Shown: one piece after another, positions 40,796 to 47,898 of the stretch
Numbering within the stretch: position 1 is the stretch's first letter
Layout of the letters: each line of letters begins with the position of its first letter
Assembly (NCBI GenBank): GCA_038750655.1
Contig: JBCDGZ010000050.1
Location: forward strand, 1 to 47,898
Direction of reading: 5' to 3'
DNA length: 47,898 nt
Source of the DNA: JBCDGZ01 sp038750655
GTDB lineage: Bacteria > Bacteroidota > Bacteroidia > Chitinophagales > Saprospiraceae
Made by a program: the position numbers and the translations under genes
Notes under the pieces: model-generated
Told to the model about the DNA's origin: nothing
What the model saw: only the letters and a program-made list of their open reading frames with translations
Databases searched by the model: none

Positions 40796-41068
40796 ATGAG
40801 GACGAAACTATTTTCATTAAAAAACATCCTTATCGCTGTCCTCCTGCTGATCCTGGATTTCGGCATTTACATCTTTCTTGGATTGGTTATCCTGAACTAT
40901 GAGGACTTTTACGAAGAAAGCGAAGGCCCCTACTTTAGCTTAAAAAGTATGACCTTAGGAGAGCAAGCGGCCTATATCGGCTTTCACATCTGGATTGTGA
41001 TCAACATTGCTGCACTTGGCTATCTGCTGTTCAGAATTGTTAAATATTTAATGACCCGAAATTCCTGA
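40796..41068 (+). CDS. small two-helix membrane protein
   Basis: 90-aa protein with two hydrophobic helices (about 10-34 and 62-85) separated by an acidic loop (YEDFYEESEGPYF). Family not recognised. The GrpB gene follows 4 bp downstream, so the two may share a message. Confidence 0.55.
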   Translation: MRTKLFSLKNILIAVLLLILDFGIYIFLGLVILNYEDFYEESEGPYFSLKSMTLGEQAAYIGFHIWIVINIAALGYLLFRIVKYLMTRNS

Positions 41069-41072
41069 AACG

Positions 41073-41612
41073 ATGCTCCTACAACCCTACGACACCCAAT
41101 GGCCTGCTGACTTCGAATCTATCTGCATTATCCTTCGGCAAACACTGGAGGGTTACGCCATCCGCATCGAGCACATCGGCAGCACCGCCGTACCGGGCCT
41201 AGCCGCCAAACCCATCATCGACATCGACCTTGTCTACCCCAACAACGACATCTTCCCCACCATCCAACAACAGCTCAACACCATCGGCTACCAGCACGTC
41301 GGAGATCAAGGCATTGCGCAGCGGGAGGTCTTCAAGCGATTAGGAGCCCCCCAGCATCCGGTCCTAGACTCCATCAGACACCACCTCTACCTCTGTCCTC
41401 CCCACAGCGAAGAACTAAAACGGCACCTTGCTTTCCGTGATTACCTGCGCCAGCACGAGGCCGCCCGGCAGACCTACCAAGCCCTCAAACTTGACATCGC
41501 CGCCGCCACCCACCAAGATCGCAAGGCTTACGCCGCACTAAAGCAAGAACGCGCCCGCGATTTTATCGAACAAATTTTAACCGCCCATCAAAATAGCCAA
41601 CACCAACCTTAA
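41073..41612 (+). CDS. GrpB/UPF0157 family nucleotidyltransferase-fold protein
   Basis: 179-aa cytosolic protein. The segment IEHIGSTAVPGLAAKPIIDI (32-51) is the signature of GrpB/UPF0157, which has the nucleotidyltransferase fold with a conserved GS and DxD. The function in bacteria is unsettled. It starts 4 bp after the small membrane protein gene. Confidence 0.85.
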   Translation: MLLQPYDTQWPADFESICIILRQTLEGYAIRIEHIGSTAVPGLAAKPIIDIDLVYPNNDIFPTIQQQLNTIGYQHVGDQGIAQREVFKRLGAPQHPVLDSIRHHLYLCPPHSEELKRHLAFRDYLRQHEAARQTYQALKLDIAAATHQDRKAYAALKQERARDFIEQILTAHQNSQHQP

Positions 41613-41656
41613 ACCTTAGCTCCCCAAAAAAGTCAAAACAGCAGAACCCCCTGCAT

Positions 41657-43108
41657 ATGAAAAAATCACTACTCCTATTCCTGAGCCTCTTCCTCACCCT
41701 ACTCTTATCGGCCCAATCTTACACCCTAACCGTCAACAATGGCTACGGCTCGGGCAGCTACGCCCCCGGCACCATCGTCCACATCTGGAGTGAGGCCTAC
41801 AGCTACCAACAAAGCTTCGATACCTGGTCCGGCGATACCCAATACCTCGACCGGCCGAAAGAATGGCATACCACACTGATGATGCCCAATCAAGACCTTA
41901 GCATCAGCGCTCAGATCAAAGCCCTACCGCCTTCGGCTACCATCACCTTCGAAGAAATCATGGGCCGGGACCGCCCCAAAGCGGTCTATCACTACCTCCC
42001 CCCCGATCCTAAAGGGCTGCTGCTGTTCTTTCACGGGACGGGCGGCAGCGCCCAGGGGATCATCAGCCGACCGGAGTCCCGCAGCTTTCTCAACAGCGCC
42101 ATAGCCGATGGCTACGGCATCCTGGTCACCGAATCGGAGGAGGCGACGCTGAATACCGACCTCAACGGCGACGATAAACTGCGCTGGCAGAGCAGCCCCG
42201 TCGATACGGTCAACAATGTGGATTATCGCAACATCCGCATCCTCCTCGATACCTTTAGGCAGCGAGGGGCGATAGCGCAGACGACGCCCATCGTCTCGGT
42301 GGGGATGAGCAATGGGGGAAATTTCTCGGCGGTGCTTTCGGCGGTGTACAACTTCAAGGCTGGGGTTTCCTACTGCGCGCAGGCCAACCTGGGCTTTTAC
42401 CAGCTGCGGCAAAGCCCCTTTGCCTTCCGCATGGCTCGGTTTGATGAGAATGAGAATGTAGGGCCGGAGGGCAATGCGATAGCGTTAGCGCACGACTCGG
42501 TGCTCCAGGTGCGCGGCATTTGTCACGATTATTTGTTGAATGATCGGCAGCCGCTTCATCCAGAACGCTTTGCGCGCATCCCGGGGATTTCGGTGGACAG
42601 CTCTCGATTGATTTTTGGGGAGTTGAAGGCCGAAGGCCAGTTGGATGCAGAGGACTATGCGCTGCCCTCGGCTGAGGTGGCCGATAATTACCTGATGGCA
42701 CCAGCCACCTTTCCAGTCCTTCGATCGCTGAATCCCAGTCTTCGCCTAATCGTATTGCGACAATTGGGCGTTATCAATGCCGAGCACAGGTTTTACAGCG
42801 ATTTCAACCAGGCGACATTAGACTTTTTCAATACCCTCTGCGAAACTACTGTCTCCGCAGCCTCCCCTACCCCTAAGCCCTCTATTTTACAAGTTTTCCC
42901 TAATCCTACCCACGATCAAGTTCACTTTGTGCTCCCAGAAGGCTTTGATCAATTGGTCCTTTTCGATCCATTGGGGCGTCGGCTTATTCAGCTCCGTTCG
43001 CCGCCTTCGACGGGCCACCTTGACCTTAGTCACCTTGAACCCGGCTGTTACTTCATTCGAGCCAAGAAGGGAGGTACCGTGTTGTATGGCCAAGTCGTCA
43101 AGCAATAA
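41657..43108 (+). CDS. secreted alpha/beta hydrolase with T9SS sorting domain
   Basis: 483-aa secreted protein. Signal peptide 1-20 (LLLSAQ), an N-terminal repeat-type beta domain (YTLTVNNGYGSGSYAPGTIV, about 22-88, Bacterial_repeat/Flg_new-like), then an alpha/beta hydrolase domain (about 105-390) with the oxyanion region FFHGTGG (125-130) and nucleophile elbow GMSNGG (Ser218), and a T9SS sorting domain (about 405-483; VFPNPTHDQVHF, LFDPLGRRLIQL, YFIRAKKGG). The substrate may be a polysaccharide ester; that is inference. Upstream is only a 44-bp gap. Confidence 0.8.
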   Translation: MKKSLLLFLSLFLTLLLSAQSYTLTVNNGYGSGSYAPGTIVHIWSEAYSYQQSFDTWSGDTQYLDRPKEWHTTLMMPNQDLSISAQIKALPPSATITFEEIMGRDRPKAVYHYLPPDPKGLLLFFHGTGGSAQGIISRPESRSFLNSAIADGYGILVTESEEATLNTDLNGDDKLRWQSSPVDTVNNVDYRNIRILLDTFRQRGAIAQTTPIVSVGMSNGGNFSAVLSAVYNFKAGVSYCAQANLGFYQLRQSPFAFRMARFDENENVGPEGNAIALAHDSVLQVRGICHDYLLNDRQPLHPERFARIPGISVDSSRLIFGELKAEGQLDAEDYALPSAEVADNYLMAPATFPVLRSLNPSLRLIVLRQLGVINAEHRFYSDFNQATLDFFNTLCETTVSAASPTPKPSILQVFPNPTHDQVHFVLPEGFDQLVLFDPLGRRLIQLRSPPSTGHLDLSHLEPGCYFIRAKKGGTVLYGQVVKQ

Positions 43109-43268
43109 GAAAAAGCACGTCAACAAAATTCTCCTGAGCCTCTTTGATAACCAAAAATTGAGGAATACTTTTAATTTGAATTAATGCCCCTCCACTTCTA
43201 ACTATCTCTTAACAGACAGTTAATCCAACTTTATTTCTAGCGACCTATAATTTCTCAAGGTTATGCTA

Positions 43269-43276
43269 TAAATTTG
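43269..43276 (+). promoter_or_regulatory. TAnnTTTG minus-7 box of the iron operon
   Basis: TAAATTTG is a perfect match. The predicted transcript begins near 43280, about 57 nt before the ATG at 43337. No good minus-33 box. Confidence 0.45.
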
Positions 43277-43289
43277 TCGCCTTATTAAT

Positions 43290-43308
43290 ATTTAGACTTA
43301 ATCTAATT
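43290..43308. promoter_or_regulatory. Fur-box-like operator
   Basis: The palindrome TTAGA-CTTAA-TCTAA (43292-43306) lies in a 19-bp frame that matches 16 of 19 positions of the ATTTAGA-type Fur boxes I recall from Flavobacteria. It sits about +20 relative to the predicted start, where a bound repressor would block transcription of the iron-uptake operon when iron is plentiful. The consensus is from memory. Confidence 0.5.
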
Positions 43309-43336
43309 AAAACAGGTGGTGAAGACTGCCCAGGAT

Positions 43337-45466
43337 ATGGTAAAACAATATCTACACTTAGTGATCATACTTTTACTTTGTAGTTTTTCTTCTTCGGTTA
43401 TAGCACAAGGCATAGGGTCGAGTACGGTCGCCGTTCTTTCTGGTACGGTTGAACTACAGGAAGAACCCGCCATCGGAGCAACGGTACAGATTCAAGGACT
43501 GGAGCTATTTGCCGTCACCGATGCCAAGGGAGCTTTTTCTATCGCCAATCTTCCGTTTGGAGAACATACCGTGCAAATCTCCTACGTTGGTTCGGCCCCC
43601 TTCCGCCAAACCGTATTGATTGACCAAAAAGAGGTAGCGATCAACTTTGTCTTGGAGGAAAATGCTAAAACTTTAGAGGAAATTATAGATACCAAGCGAT
43701 TCCACAACGAGCACTTTTCTGCTTTCGTCGAGGCCACGGCTACCCTTAGAGACCTCCGCTGGGCGGACCGCCTCAGTTTTTCTGCCTCTTACAGCAACCG
43801 CGACGACCAAATCCAGCACGGTAGAGTCATCCAACCGGTCGCCATCGGGGCAGCCAGCCAGGAAATCGAAACCCTCTCCCAGCGCATCGATTATCGCAAA
43901 CGCCTGCTGAACAATAAGCTCAGCATCCGCTATTTTGGATTATTATCCTACACCAAAACCTTTAACCGAGACAGCACCCTGGCCATCTTTAACTGGCGAG
44001 GAGAGCAATTTCAATCGCTCGAAAACGCCACCGGATCAGAGATTTTCCCCATCCCCAACCTCAGAGAAGGCGAGAACATCGGTACGGCCCATCGGTTTAC
44101 AGCCAGTTACGAGGTGCTGGATAACTTGACCCTCACCCTCTCTGATTTCTACCGATTTACAGAGATTACCGGGGAAGACCCCGTCGGCGTCCGCATCAAT
44201 GTTGGTGGAGAAGCGGTTGATCCCAATACCATTCCTTCCCGACTGTGGAGAAACATCTTCGGTGTAGGGCTTAAACAGACCTTTTGGGAAGAAAAGCTGA
44301 CGGCGATTGCATTTTACAAAAACTACTACTACAAAGCCGAGTCCATCGATATTCTACAACGTGGCGGCACCGTCATTCCCACCAGAAGAGTGGATTCAAA
44401 CTTGAATGGCTACGGCCTTGCCCTAAAATATCAAGTGCTCAAATCCCTCTACTTTAGAGGCAGCTACGAGCAGTCTATCCGCATCCCATCAGAAGGAGAA
44501 ATATTTGGCAACTTTGCGGCCATTGTTCCCAACTATACCATCCGGCCAGAGACCAGCGATAACTTTAATTTGGGCTTCAAATTTGAAAAACCGATCGCCG
44601 GCCTCAAGCAATTTTCAGTGCAAGTAGATGGGTTGCTGAGAAATCAGAAAGATTTGATCCGCCTGGATGACTTTGGCCCTGAGAATGCCATATTCATCAA
44701 CGAAGCTAAGGTAGACGGTCGAGGGGTCGAAGTAACAACGACGATCACACCGATAGAACCGCTGAAATTCACAGGGAACTTCACTTACCAAAGCAATGAA
44801 ATCACTACCCCACAACTCGCTGCCGGGGCTTTGAGTGGCGCTCAGGTGCCCAATATTCCCAATCTGTTCTACAACCTGGGTGTCTCTTACAGCTTCGAAG
44901 AGATTTTCAATACCCAAGGAAATGTCGATCTGTTCTGGAATTATTTCTTCGGCGATCTATTCAGCGGTTTTTACCTGCATCAGGGAAATGTATCCACTCA
45001 GTCCTACATAGGATCAACGGGTGTGGACGCTCCTTTCTCTGGTGGTGTACTGACGGTCAATAACTTTGGCCAAAACCTGGTTGATGAGGCCGGCAATCTT
45101 TATATTCAGGATGGTGGAGCCATCGGCACCGCGACTTTTTCCAGAATTTATAAGATTCCGGCCGGAAGTAATGAAATTGACCCCAACTATGTATTTGAGC
45201 CGGTGAAGACGGTCGACGCCGGTAATATATTCTACCCGACCATGAATGGCTTAACGGTTACTAGAATCGACGGCGTCCCGGCGGTAGGTGCCATTACGGT
45301 AAGCTCCTCCTTTGAGCACGAAGGAGAAATTTACTTCGCGGTGGCCACCACTGGCGAGCAGGCCTTCTACAAGTATACTCCAGGTAATCCCAGCAGCGGC
45401 ACCAAGGCCTTTACTGTAACTGGCGCGGACCTCAGCGGAGGGTTCAACTTATCGAATAATAACTAG
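43337..45466 (+). CDS. chimeric TonB-receptor remnant fused to DUF4374 C-terminal part
   Basis: 709-aa exported protein. Signal peptide 1-24; a CarboxypepD_reg beta domain (about 32-110). The plug that should follow is absent: after LEENAKTLEEI the frame enters mid-barrel sequence (DLRWADRLSFSASYS, then LLSYTKTF, FNWRGE). Barrel strands continue to FWNYFFGD, where receptors normally have some 60 more residues; instead the frame goes on with sequence like the end of DUF4374 proteins (YIQDGGAIG, RIYKIPAGSNEID, AFYKYTPGNPSSGTKAFTV). DUF4374 genes usually follow such receptors. It looks like two in-frame deletions, so function is doubtful. Start: GTG 43316 is also open. Confidence 0.7.
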   Translation: MVKQYLHLVIILLLCSFSSSVIAQGIGSSTVAVLSGTVELQEEPAIGATVQIQGLELFAVTDAKGAFSIANLPFGEHTVQISYVGSAPFRQTVLIDQKEVAINFVLEENAKTLEEIIDTKRFHNEHFSAFVEATATLRDLRWADRLSFSASYSNRDDQIQHGRVIQPVAIGAASQEIETLSQRIDYRKRLLNNKLSIRYFGLLSYTKTFNRDSTLAIFNWRGEQFQSLENATGSEIFPIPNLREGENIGTAHRFTASYEVLDNLTLTLSDFYRFTEITGEDPVGVRINVGGEAVDPNTIPSRLWRNIFGVGLKQTFWEEKLTAIAFYKNYYYKAESIDILQRGGTVIPTRRVDSNLNGYGLALKYQVLKSLYFRGSYEQSIRIPSEGEIFGNFAAIVPNYTIRPETSDNFNLGFKFEKPIAGLKQFSVQVDGLLRNQKDLIRLDDFGPENAIFINEAKVDGRGVEVTTTITPIEPLKFTGNFTYQSNEITTPQLAAGALSGAQVPNIPNLFYNLGVSYSFEEIFNTQGNVDLFWNYFFGDLFSGFYLHQGNVSTQSYIGSTGVDAPFSGGVLTVNNFGQNLVDEAGNLYIQDGGAIGTATFSRIYKIPAGSNEIDPNYVFEPVKTVDAGNIFYPTMNGLTVTRIDGVPAVGAITVSSSFEHEGEIYFAVATTGEQAFYKYTPGNPSSGTKAFTVTGADLSGGFNLSNNN

Positions 45467-45486
45467 TGTTTAATAAGCGTGGTGAG

Positions 45487-45780
45487 ATGGACTTTATACT
45501 CATAAGCATAGCAAGCGTACTGCTGTTTAGCAAATCCAAATATTTTCCCAAACGATTTGCTAAAGTTTCCAACATCAGCAGGAAAAATCCTGTTGTAACA
45601 AGAGTAACTGCTTATCTCCTGCTGTTGATCGCTATTGTCTTTAGCATCAGCCGCTGGGGGGCCTTTACGGGATTTATGTATTGGCTTACCATGATTATGT
45701 GTATATTAAGTACAGTTCTTCTCGCCGCGCCTTTTTTGGCCTGGCTACAAGACTCCAAACAGTCCAATAAAACGCGATAG
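45487..45780 (+). CDS. small membrane protein, DUF3325-like
   Basis: 97-aa protein with three hydrophobic segments (about 1-17, 41-60 and 66-88). Size, topology and place between a TonB receptor and a PepSY protein resemble the DUF3325 proteins of iron-uptake operons; the match is by topology and context more than motif. A GTG at 45466 overlapping the upstream stop (TAGTG) is an alternative start that would add seven residues. Confidence 0.55.
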   Translation: MDFILISIASVLLFSKSKYFPKRFAKVSNISRKNPVVTRVTAYLLLLIAIVFSISRWGAFTGFMYWLTMIMCILSTVLLAAPFLAWLQDSKQSNKTR

Positions 45781-45782
45781 CA

Positions 45783-46064
45783 ATGCCAGCTAAACAAGAG
45801 TATCTATCTGGAAGAGGGCAGCGGGCGCTCAAAGTATCGGCAGGAATCCTGGGCGGTTTTCTGCTGGCCGTAGCCATTCATCTGGTTATTGGCGCGGCTG
45901 TAGAAGACAAGGGTGTGGTGGTCATCACCTCTGCCTACAGCACCTTCTTTTTGTGGGTCCTCTTTATGATCTTGGCTTTTTTGTTTAAAAATGGCTGGAA
46001 AGCCTGGGGCACCTACTTGCTAGGTATCGCTATTTGTGCAGCTTTAATTTACGTGTTACTATGA
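45783..46064 (+). CDS. small membrane protein, DUF3649-like iron uptake protein
   Basis: 93-aa protein with three hydrophobic helices. The GILGGFLLAVAIHLVIG stretch and the later FFLWVLFMILAFLFKNGWKAW resemble DUF3649, whose members are found in siderophore operons. It starts 2 bp after the DUF3325-like gene, and its stop overlaps the PepSY start by 4 bp (ATGA). Confidence 0.6.
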   Translation: MPAKQEYLSGRGQRALKVSAGILGGFLLAVAIHLVIGAAVEDKGVVVITSAYSTFFLWVLFMILAFLFKNGWKAWGTYLLGIAICAALIYVLL

Positions 46065-47797
46065 AATTGAAAGGACTTCCGCAAAAAGCCTATAATGTGC
46101 TCTTTCATACGCATACAGTAGCCGGCATTGTCATCAGCTTTGCCCTTTTCATCATTTTCTACGCTGGTTCTTTCTCTATTTTCAGGCACGACATCTACCG
46201 TTGGGAAAATCCTAACGCAAGAATCGAGGTCCCTACGACCGTAGACCTAGAAAAAGTCTTGGAAAGTGTGAAAGCCAACAAACCCGATTTTGCCGAATCG
46301 GTATTGTTTACCGTTAGACTGCCCGATGAAAAGATGCCCTACGTGCAGTTCTTCGGCGCAGAATATGAGGAAGATCACGAGGAGGAGGAAAAAGAAGGGG
46401 AAGAAAAAGCTGGGGAAGCTATCGCAGAAAGCACCGACGGAACTGCGGCTAAAGATAGCAGCGAAGTCGCCTCCGAAGCCCCCAAGAAGCACATCCACCG
46501 ATTCAAAGCCTGGATCAACCCCGCGAATAATTATGAGTACATCGGCCTGGATCAGCCGGTAACAACCTTAAGCGATACCATTTATCGTCTCCATTATCTC
46601 GGCCAAATTCCGCTGGGCCTCTACATTTCTGGTTTTGTCGCCCTGTTTTTCTTCTTTGCCTCCGTAACCGGTATTTTGATTCACTGGCGCAACCTCATCA
46701 CCAAATTCTACGCTTTTACCTTTCGAGGGAAATGGAAACAAATTTGGACCAATGCCCATACGGTACTCGGCGTCATTGGCCTGCCCTTCCAGATTATGTA
46801 CGCCGTCACAGGCGCCCTCTTCGGCCTGCTGACCCTGCTGCTGATCCCCAGTGCCTTCGTCCTCTTTGGAGGAGATACCAGCAAAGTCCTGGCGACGGTC
46901 CGCCCGGAGGGCGCTATCAAAGTAGACAAGGACGCCCCCCCCCTCGATCACCCTACCCTGGATCATTACTACCAGAAAGCAGTCGCCGCTTTCCCCAAAT
47001 ACCAAGTGGCTAATATCCGAGCAACCAACCACGGGCGCGAAGATGGCTTTTGTAGCGTCTATTTCGACGATCATAAAACCATCAATGGCTCTGGCCAAAT
47101 CACCTACGCCCTCAAGGATGGCGAAGTCCTCATCAAGACGGATCCAGCAAAAAAGACCTACACTTCTTCGGTGCTCAATACGGTCACCAAACTCCACTTC
47201 GCCGCCTACGGCGGCTGGATGCTAAAAATCATTTATTTCCTACTGGGGATGATTACTTGCTTTATGATCCTCAGTGGCGTGCTGCTTTGGCAAGAAGCAA
47301 GAAACAATAACCGCTACACCGATAAGCAAAAACGCTTTCACCATAAGGTCACCAAAGTCTATCTGGCCATCTGCCTGGGCCTATTCCCCGCGACCGCCAT
47401 CATCTTTTTGGCCAATAAGCTGGTGCCAATGGAGATGATTGGAAGAGCGACCTACGTCAAGTCTGCCTTCTTCCTCTCTTGGCTGATCCTGGTCATTGCT
47501 GGCTTATTTTGGAATAATTTTAGACAACTCAACCGCAATTATATGCTGATCGGCGGAGTACTCTCTTTGCTAGTGCCGGTGGTCAACGGCCTGGTAACCG
47601 GAGACTGGCTCCTGTTCTCTGATCCCTATGTAGTTGGTGTCGATATTTTCTGGATATTCACTGGTCTCAGCGCCTTTACCATCTGCTATTACACCTACAA
47701 AAAGCCAATAGCCGTACCGCAGGTGAAGAAGCATAAGCCGATGAAGAGCGTACCGGTGCCCAGCACCAGCAGCGTCCGTCAAAAGCCGGTTTCCTAG
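46061..47797 (+). CDS. PepSY-associated transmembrane protein (ferric-siderophore reductase type)
   Basis: 578-aa inner-membrane protein. The first helix carries the HTHTVAGIVIS motif (16-26) typical of PepSY_TM proteins; further helices lie near 190-213, 235-265, 390-412 and four near 430-560. Two periplasmic PepSY-like regions are present, the first interrupted by a very acidic insert (about 103-145; EEDHEEEEKEGEEK). Family members reduce siderophore-bound iron or pass electrons through b-type haem; histidines near the helix ends fit this. Translationally coupled to the preceding gene. It ends the iron operon. Confidence 0.8.
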   Translation: MKLKGLPQKAYNVLFHTHTVAGIVISFALFIIFYAGSFSIFRHDIYRWENPNARIEVPTTVDLEKVLESVKANKPDFAESVLFTVRLPDEKMPYVQFFGAEYEEDHEEEEKEGEEKAGEAIAESTDGTAAKDSSEVASEAPKKHIHRFKAWINPANNYEYIGLDQPVTTLSDTIYRLHYLGQIPLGLYISGFVALFFFFASVTGILIHWRNLITKFYAFTFRGKWKQIWTNAHTVLGVIGLPFQIMYAVTGALFGLLTLLLIPSAFVLFGGDTSKVLATVRPEGAIKVDKDAPPLDHPTLDHYYQKAVAAFPKYQVANIRATNHGREDGFCSVYFDDHKTINGSGQITYALKDGEVLIKTDPAKKTYTSSVLNTVTKLHFAAYGGWMLKIIYFLLGMITCFMILSGVLLWQEARNNNRYTDKQKRFHHKVTKVYLAICLGLFPATAIIFLANKLVPMEMIGRATYVKSAFFLSWLILVIAGLFWNNFRQLNRNYMLIGGVLSLLVPVVNGLVTGDWLLFSDPYVVGVDIFWIFTGLSAFTICYYTYKKPIAVPQVKKHKPMKSVPVPSTSSVRQKPVS

Positions 47798-47803
47798 CCG
47801 GCG

Positions 47804-47898
47804 CTACCGCAGCAGCACCCGGCCCGACTGCCGTACCCGCTGCTCGGCCTTGATGACAAAGTAATACTGCCCAGTGGCCCAGCCACCGGTCCGAGGAA
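47804..47898 (-). CDS. C-terminal end of a T9SS-exported protein (partial)
   Basis: The minus strand is open from the right edge to a TAG at 47806-47804. The 31 residues contain GWATGQYYFVIKAEQRV and a final GRVLLR, the last strands of a T9SS type A sorting domain (GxYxVxI ... KxxxR pattern). The rest of the gene lies outside the window. It is convergent with the PepSY gene, 6 bp apart. Confidence 0.65.
   Translation of the reverse strand, partial: PRTGGWATGQYYFVIKAEQRVRQSGRVLLR

Larger units (their letters stand above)
43109..43336. other. upstream region of the iron operon
   Basis: AT-rich gap without genes. It carries the minus-7 box (43269-43276) and the Fur-box-like palindrome (43290-43308). 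The first part has nothing else I can support. Confidence 0.5.

Noticed and set aside
43316..43336. GTG start for the TonB-receptor chimera
   Set aside because: The ATG at 43337 gives a normal signal peptide right away, while the GTG start adds seven polar residues before it.
46568..47197. 209-codon minus-strand frame inside the PepSY gene
   Set aside because: Shadow of a well-supported membrane protein gene; composition is atypical and no family fits.
1..47898. CRISPR array, tRNA, rRNA, prophage or intact insertion sequence
   Set aside because: No direct-repeat/spacer array, no cloverleaf or rRNA segments, and no transposase or phage structural genes were seen by eye; only short repeats and small inserts.

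Overview
The window reads as a chromosomal segment of a gliding-type member of the Bacteroidota, probably Saprospiria-like (the phylum is well supported, the class is a guess). The evidence is: four proteins with type IX secretion (T9SS) C-terminal sorting domains (one cut by the right edge), a GldM-like C-terminal domain, TonB-receptor/DUF4374/PepSY iron genes, lipoproteins with C-boxes, almost no Shine-Dalgarno sequences, and several perfect TAnnTTTG minus-7 promoter boxes. No rRNA, tRNA, CRISPR, prophage or intact insertion sequence was seen. The base composition is even, except for an AT-rich two-gene insert at about 6.3-7.2 kb.

Layout. 0.2-4.7 kb: a short-chain dehydrogenase behind a TetR-type palindrome, a UPF0114 membrane protein, a compact endonuclease V, a stand-alone nitric-oxide-synthase oxygenase, and an overlapping HipA-like kinase/DUF3037 pair. 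4.7-9.9 kb: a serine hydrolase lipoprotein, a truncated orphan protein, the AT-rich insert of two immunity-like genes, a GldM-like secreted protein, a metallophosphoesterase and a cytosolic YD-repeat-like protein. 10-14.5 kb: MFS exporter, ankyrin protein, AraC regulator, PEBP-like protein and a Ycf48-like T9SS cargo. 14.5-17.9 kb: a tiny 14-cysteine metallothionein-like gene, divergent from an operon of an ATPase-less ABC membrane domain, a DUF6090-like protein and a lipoprotein; then a Crp/Fnr regulator divergent from a small membrane protein. 17.9-27 kb: fatty acid hydroxylase, ssb, a second SDR with an AraC regulator, a WD40/sulfatase/2-oxoglutarate-hydroxylase operon, and a secreted-protein/PAF-acetylhydrolase pair. 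27-36.5 kb: coiled-coil protein, OmpA protein with thrombospondin type 3 repeats, HExxH protein, acetyltransferase, DUF434 protein, YafK-like transpeptidase, HupE and a Lys-C-like T9SS protease. 36.5-40.7 kb: two acyl-CoA synthetases with an alpha/beta hydrolase. 40.8-43.1 kb: small membrane protein, GrpB, and a secreted hydrolase with T9SS tail. 43.3-47.8 kb: an iron/siderophore operon behind a Fur-box-like palindrome.

Most noteworthy: (1) the 37-residue metallothionein-like ORF at 14500-14613 (minus), which has 14 cysteines in two 7-Cys halves; (2) two promoters (near 14.79 and 17.49 kb) with the same layout, a palindrome centred about 34 bp upstream of a perfect TAnnTTTG box, which is the class II activator position; (3) the TonB-receptor ORF at 43.3-45.5 kb, which appears to lack its plug and last strands and to be fused in frame to the C-terminal part of a DUF4374 protein; (4) the reductase-less NO synthase. 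All family names are from reading the sequence by eye; no database search was run.
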